Shown: positions 58,728-64,000 of the stretch, in pieces | Numbering within the stretch: position 1 is the stretch's first letter | Layout: the number at the start of each line of letters is the position of its first letter | Source: Lumbricus rubellus | Taxonomy: Eukaryota; Annelida; Clitellata; Crassiclitellata; Lumbricidae | DNA: 64,000 nucleotides | Reading direction: 5' to 3' | NCBI GenBank assembly: GCA_945859605.1 | Contig: OX243819.1 | Location: 5,278,507-5,342,506, forward strand | The notes under the pieces: generated by a model | Database searches by the model: none | Seen by the model: only the letters and a program-made list of their open reading frames with translations | What the model was told of the DNA's origin: nothing | Position numbers and translations under genes: made by a program

Positions 58728-58782
58728 ACACACACACGGACACACACGGACACACACGGACACACACGGACACACATCGACA
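58728..58782 (+). repeat. CACACACGGA repeat in the leader of the signal-peptide exon
   Basis: About five 10-bp units of gacacacacg within the presumed 5' untranslated region. Confidence 0.8.
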
Positions 58783-58834
58783 CTCACACCGTTGAACGAC
58801 GACGACACTGCGGTGAAAAGAGAAGAAGTAAAAG

Positions 58835-58910
58835 ATGATTTCGATGATGAAGGTCTACCTGGTCGCTTTTGTCTGCCATTTGATGTCATTGTGCGTTACA
58901 GCTCAGGAAA
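58835..58910 (+). CDS. First coding exon of a secreted or membrane protein (signal peptide)
   Basis: ATG 58835 opens MISMMKVYLVAFVCHLMSLC, then VTAQE, and the exon ends GAAA|gtaagt, a strong donor, in phase 1. The 25 residues form a classic signal peptide: a short charged start, a hydrophobic core and a small-residue cleavage site at VTA. A second ATG pair at 58844 would give a shorter version of the same peptide. The leader (58600-58834) is rich in CA/GGA repeats. The remaining exons were not seen before the window ends, so the mature protein is unknown. Confidence 0.55.
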
Positions 58911-58916
58911 GTAAGT

Positions 58917-59080
58917 GAATATCATCAAATGCCTCAATCTTACGTTCTCCATCGGTCATTATCATCAAATGCCTTAATCTTACATTCTCCATCGGTCATT
59001 ATCATCAAATGCCTTAATCTTACATTCTCCATCGGTCATTATCATCAAATGCCTTCATCTTACATTCTCGATCGGTCATA
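58917..59080 (+). repeat. 40-bp tandem repeat, 4 copies, starting at the donor site
   Basis: Unit ATCATCAAATGCCTTAATCT then TACATTCTCCATCGGTCATT. It begins a few bases after the donor of the exon at 58835-58910. Confidence 0.93.
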
Positions 59081-59363
59081 TTATCATCTGAAGGATTTCG
59101 AAAGCTAGGGAAGATCATCAAGGCTAAGAACCTTTTTTCGCAGTTCCACACCTTTACCATCTTTCTAATTGAATCAAATTTCGCGACGCAATTAGTTGCG
59201 ACGGAATTTGCTGTCTTGATTGATTTTGTTAATCATTATATGATTTAAGAATATGATTTATATGTTAATCATTATATGATTTATGACTTCTGTGATTATT
59301 GGTCTCTGCATCGAATCTTCGTACAACTATCGCTAAAGGGAAAATCAAAACTTTAATCTATAT

Positions 59364-60251
59364 CAGGGGTTCTCAAACTGTGGTACGCGTACCCCTAGGG
59401 GTACGCCAGGAGCCGGTAAGGGGTACGCGAAAATTTCCGGAAATATAAATTTTTCTTTTAGTTTATGGACTTTGTGTCCAATTTTCCTTGATTAGCAATG
59501 ATTTTTAACGTTGTTTCATGTAACAGCATCGTCATTTTTTCTTTCACAACATATGATTAAACTCACATAGGCTACTAAGCTTATATTATAGTGCATGCAA
59601 CATGTTTATGTTTAGGCCTGTCACTATAAATTGAAGCAAAATAATGTATTAGGCCTATTGGTTGAAAGAACCAAGGCCAGAAATTCTATTAGCCTATAGG
59701 CCTAGAGCTCAATAAGGATAACTGAAATGTTCTAAGGATTAATTTCTGGTCGAGCTTTAAAATTTGTGATTCCTTTCAGCACGTCATATAATTATATATC
59801 TGTTTGAAACTAGTTTTTAAACTGTATGTTCTTGATATCAAAAATAAATATGGGATAAATTTGAGTTTGAAATTGACAAATAGGCCTATTAAACCAGGTA
59901 ATTTTTTTATTTTAAATCTGTGCTAGTCAAAACAAGCACGAAGCAATATATAGGCCTAACGCTATAGTTTAGCTCTTCCTTACATGGATTATGGACCAAT
60001 TTCCCCTTTTGTTGATATGATTGCATCATTTGCATGATTAAAACTTTGCATATTTTCAATTTTGCTCCCTGTGTGTAGGCTATACGACTCTAAAAGGCCA
60101 CACCATACAACGATTAAAAGGACTTTTTAGTTCTCACTGCAATGGAGACCAAGCAATGGCATTTTGTTTCTGATCTGACTTTGCTGGGGGTACGCCACCA
60201 ATCAATTTTTTTACTTGGGGGTACAATAAAAATAAAGTTTGAGAACCCCTG
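59364..60251. mobile_element. hAT-type non-autonomous element, 888 bp
   Basis: Ends CAGGGGTTCTCAAACTGTGG / complement CAGGGGTTCTCAAACTTTAT, with ATCTATAT (8 bp) on both sides (59356-59363, 60252-60259). Subterminal GGGGTACGC motifs occur at both ends. Confidence 0.9.
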
Positions 60252-60259
60252 ATCTATAT

Positions 60260-60395
60260 GATGGGCATAATACGTTTGTATAAGGCAAATGCATTATATA
60301 CTTTACCTAGTCTGATGCATTTCATGCATCAAACTGTTCCGTGGCTATTCCTTGTCAATGCAGAATATCAATGCAGACAGTAGAATCCAAGGAAA

Positions 60396-60441
<46 letters not shown>

Positions 60442-61350
60442 GCGTGTGTGTGTGTATATATACTTGACTTTCAAACTGACCTTCACTGCTTAGACTTTCA
60501 ACAGGACAGAATTTTGTCACATTTGTAATTAGTCCTACGAAGTTGAGCAAGGGCTAAGCAAGCATAGGCTAATTGTGACCTTGAATGCTTTCTGTCTTGC
60601 TTATAGGCCTAATGAATTAAATCAACTTTGGAACATTATAATTAAGCAAGTAATAAAGAGAAATCCAGATAGGCCTAATATTTATTTGTGTAATTTAAAG
60701 TTACAAAATATTCAAATCGACTTCAAACTCTTTCGTCTATGTTTGTCGATTGTTGGATTTAATGAGCAACTCCAGTTCACGAGAAGATGAGCATTTGAGA
60801 TCTTGCAGAATTTGATAATAACGCTCTCTCTGATGCGCATTGATCTCTAAAGACAGACCTAGAAATTGAACCCGAGTCTCAGAGGTGAAAGACCGATGTG
60901 TTGTTAACTACGCGATAATTACTGCATCGCGTTGTATAGGCTACGTTTAGAAGAGATTTCTAATGAAATATTTAGACAATCAATCGATCGAGATTAGAGA
61001 TTGATGTGCTGTGCAGATAGTCACCTTGAAACTGAAGGTCAGAACACGGAATAACGCATTGTAGACAATGCAAACTATTTTGTTTATAAATTTAAAAAAT
61101 TCTTTTGGTATTTAATGGCTTAACAACTGGTAGGAATAAGGCAAGACCAAGAAGAAACCTTATTAGGACATCAACATAAAAAATGACAAGTTTTAAAAGT
61201 CGTCCGAAACCTAGAACAGTAGACAAGCTCTGTAGGCTATCTATGCACCGCAGCACCTGATGAGATCGCTACAGACTGATCGACTGCATATTATTTACAA
61301 AAATTATAGTTTTTGAAATGTTAATCTGAGTTTTCGTATTGCACAACACA
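60260..61350. other. Presumed intron of the signal-peptide gene
   Basis: An (AT)n run at 60398-60438. Otherwise unique AT-rich sequence with no exon I can support. Confidence 0.4.
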
Positions 61351-61359
61351 ACTCTGCAC

Positions 61360-61805
61360 GGTAACGGTCCGCTATTCCGAGGGTCCACTATTCCGAGGGT
61401 CCACTATTCCGAGGGTCCACTATTCCGAGGGTCCACTATTCCGAAGGTCCATTATTCCGAATGTCCGCTATATTTTGTTCGTTATCCTTGGTGGTTAGGG
61501 TTGGCTTGGGTTAGGTTGGGGTTAGCCCGGTTAGGGTGGGTTCGGGTTCGGGTGGGTTAGGTTGGGGTTAGGGTTGAGATTATGATGGGTTAGGGTTGGG
61601 GTTATGATGCATGGGTTATGGTTTGGGTTAGGGCTTGGGATAGGGTTAGGGTTGGGTTTGGGTGGGTTAGGGTTATGGTTATCGTGGGCTAGGGTTGGGG
61701 TTATATAGGTCTGGGGTAGGTTAGGAAAAAGTTAGGGATAGGTTTAGGGTTATGTGTAGGGTTAGGGTTCGGAATAGTGGACCTTCGGAATAGTGGACCC
61801 AAACC
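61360..61805. mobile_element. Foldback-like element C, 446 bp, 9-bp target duplication, TTAGGG-like core
   Basis: Left end GGTAACGGTCCGCTATTCCG followed by about six GGGTCCACTATTCCGA units. The right end in complement is GGTTTGGGTCCACTATTCCG with a second unit. The core is about 250 bp of degenerate GGTTAGGGTT. ACTCTGCAC flanks both sides (61351-61359, 61806-61814). Confidence 0.85.
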
Positions 61806-61899
61806 ACTCTGCACTGTCACTATAGGCCTAGCCTACTACACAACAAGTATATAATTATAGTTAGCGGAATAACAAGGAATGTAAAACGTTACCGGTACC

Positions 61900-63110
61900 C
61901 GTGGACAAAACCACCCCAGACAAACCCCCCGGACAAATCACCCAGGACAAAACCCTCCAGACAAACCCCCGGACAAATCACCCAGGACAAAACCCTCCAG
62001 ACAAACCCCCGGACAAATCACCCAGGACAAAACCACCCCAGACAAACCCCCCGGACAAATCACCCAGGACAAAACCCTCCAGACAAACCCTCGGACAAAT
62101 CACCCAGGACAAAACCCTCCAGACAAACCCCCGGACAAATCATCCAGGACAAAACCCTCCAGACAAACCCCCGGACAAATCACCCAGGACAAAACCCCCG
62201 GACAAACCCCCGGACAAATCACCCAGGACAAAACCCTCCAGACAAACCCCCGGACAAATCACCCAGGACAAAACCCCCGGACAAACCCCCGGACAACCCT
62301 CCCCATTTAGCCTATAGGACAATAGAACGGAGTCAACGGACAAACCCCTCCCATGTGCATATAATAATAGCCTATTCCTGTAGTTAATTGATCAAACACG
62401 TTTCATCAATCCAGCTTCTATTCAAAAGTAATAGCAAAAATAATTGTTTCATTAATCCAACTTTTATTTAGATAAAAGTTATTTTCATCCATTAAAGCAA
62501 AAACTCGTTTCATCGGTCCAGAATCCAGATTCTATTTAAACGGCATCAATTGTTTTTAATCAATCAAACTTCTATAGAGATAGCAATTATTTTCCATAAA
62601 TCCACCATCAATTTAAGCAAGAACATTTTCATCAATACAGCTCCAACTTGTTTACGAACAGAATGATGTATTTTGAACTTAAGAACGCCGTTCGGAGGAT
62701 TAGGCCTACCACTTATTAGCCCTTCACCATTAATTTTATGTTCTAATATAATACTATTCTGTATTGATTCAATCTGACCAACCGCAAAATGATTGCAGGT
62801 AGGCCTACAGATTATACGAAATACGGTCCACTATAGCACGACACGCAGGTCGGCTTTACAGCAGTGGGTTCAGCTTAACAATAATGGCCTAAATGCTAGA
62901 TCACTCCTGTTCGGCCAAGCCAGAAGTGGGAGGGGCTGTCTTATTTTCAGCAGAACCCGAGTCAAGCAACACAACAGCACAGCGCCAATGGCAGCTAACA
63001 GAAACTTTAATAAATTAATGCTCTGTGTCTACCTGCTTTCTGTGTCATTCCCTGGGGGATTTTGTCCGGAGGGGTTTTGTCCTGGGGTTGTCCGGTGGGT
63101 GGGGTGGTGG
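61900..63110. mobile_element. Foldback-like element D candidate
   Basis: The left array (61900-62305) is about ten units of CCCCCGGACAAATCACCCAG then GACAAAACCCTCCAGACAAA. A short inverted version (gattttgtccggaggggttt, 63058-63085) lies at the right. Between them, 62395-62650 is a degenerate minisatellite of ATCCAGCTTCTATT, the complement of the core of elements A and B. No duplication was found, and the borders are approximate. Confidence 0.5.
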
Positions 63111-64000
63111 TTAATGTCCATTCCCCATAACAAGAGATGCACTGCAGGTTTAATTAATACTTCAGTCTCCTAGAACGTTAACTGTTATGTAATTAACAGA
63201 CCAGATCGTCTGAAACAGCCTAAGATAATATATTGCAATGCATCGTATCTATTTAAAGCATTTCTCGTACATAATAATTATTTATTATCATAGAGTAGTA
63301 TTATTCAGCTGTGTTGTGATAAATCAATGCTAAAACAGCATCTAAAGCGGCAATGTCAAATCCTCGTCAGTTTAATATTGCATAGCAGCATTCAGCTTTC
63401 GTTCAAATAGTCTAACATTTTTTTTAGATCATTACGACCTGCAGAGCATAATAATGATCATCATTAAGAAACTGTCTTTGCTAAAAGCAAAGACCTAATA
63501 AGCCTATAGCTGTTGCTACATTTCTCTGCATCTATCTCGTATGGAGTATACGACTGTGGATTTGTAAGGAGTTTAAATTTTCCTGTAGGTTATTTGATAT
63601 TTCATTGCATAATGGATTCGATTAGGCTTGTTGCATAGACTAACGGCCTAATGGGTAGCAATCTCTAGAAGGATGGCTACAAATAATTATATTCTGCCTA
63701 CTCAGAGCCTTCTATTACAGTAATAGAAGGTTCTGTGTCTACTTTTGGACGCACGCATTATTTGTGGCTTCAGTTTCTTTTGACACTAGTCTTGAGTAAA
63801 TATTGTTGACAGATCAAATGCAAACTCAATAATATATGTCTAGAGAGATATTCTGTTGTGACATTTCTAAAGAAAGGAGTCGTGTAAACTGTAGAGGACT
63901 GTACGAACAAACACAATGTTTTGCACAAATGCAGAACTAAATATTAGCATACTGACTTTTGAGTGCATGTGCAGTGTGTACGCAAAATAGGCCAAATGCA
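63111..64000. other. No gene recognised
   Basis: AT-rich unique sequence. A short 11+1+11 palindrome (ccttctattac a gtaatagaagg) lies at about 63708-63730. Confidence 0.4.

Noticed and set aside
61490..61770. True telomeric repeat
   Set aside because: TTAGGG units are degenerate and bounded by inverted ends and a target duplication, so it is a transposon core.
62060..62300. Possible coding repeats in the beta-adaptin or COX6B neighbourhood
   Set aside because: All conserved residues of both proteins are accounted for by the mapped exons; no second copy of either gene was seen.
61901..62343. 138-residue Pro/Lys/Thr repeat protein
   Set aside because: Translation of the repeat array at the left end of foldback-like element D.

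Overview
This is animal (metazoan) nuclear DNA. It has genes split by GT-AG introns, long repeat-rich introns, AT-rich intergenic sequence, many microsatellites and a dense load of hAT-type MITEs and CR1-type retrotransposon fragments. The palindrome AGGCCT, usually as TAGGCCTA, is conspicuously frequent. Together with CR1 and foldback elements this suggests an aquatic invertebrate, possibly a deuterostome, but the species cannot be fixed from the sequence.

Two genes were reconstructed with confidence, with every splice phase checked. (1) COX6B (cytochrome c oxidase subunit 6B) lies on the + strand in three coding exons between 402 and 6271 and encodes a complete 92-residue twin-cysteine protein. 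(2) The beta-adaptin shared by the AP-1 and AP-2 clathrin adaptor complexes lies on the - strand, from its start codon at 34133 down to 11645. It has nineteen coding exons giving 936 in-phase codons. Only the last C-terminal exon was not found. Its ninth intron uses a GC donor instead of GT.

Three further gene calls are partial or unnamed. A + strand gene of unknown function runs from 40547 to 44441 with an odd frame break in its last exon. A + strand first coding exon at 58835-58910 encodes a signal peptide. A weak - strand 5' exon candidate lies at 54675-54883.

Most of the rest is mobile DNA. At least eleven hAT-type non-autonomous elements have inverted ends and identical or near-identical 8-bp target duplications, six of them packed between 47.1 and 53.1 kb. 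There are also two Helitron-like elements (one nested in a hAT element), an 835-bp element with a 6-bp duplication, and nested CR1 retrotransposons. The most interesting group is a set of foldback-like elements at 39.7, 56.5, 61.4 and 61.9 kb. Their inverted ends are built from short tandem repeats, two have clean 9-bp target duplications, and three share a minisatellite core.

The sequence around the 200-N gap (56301-56500) is present twice. The first copy lacks the 56.5-kb foldback element and the second carries it. This looks like two haplotypes placed in series by the assembler, and it gives a filled/empty pair for the insertion.
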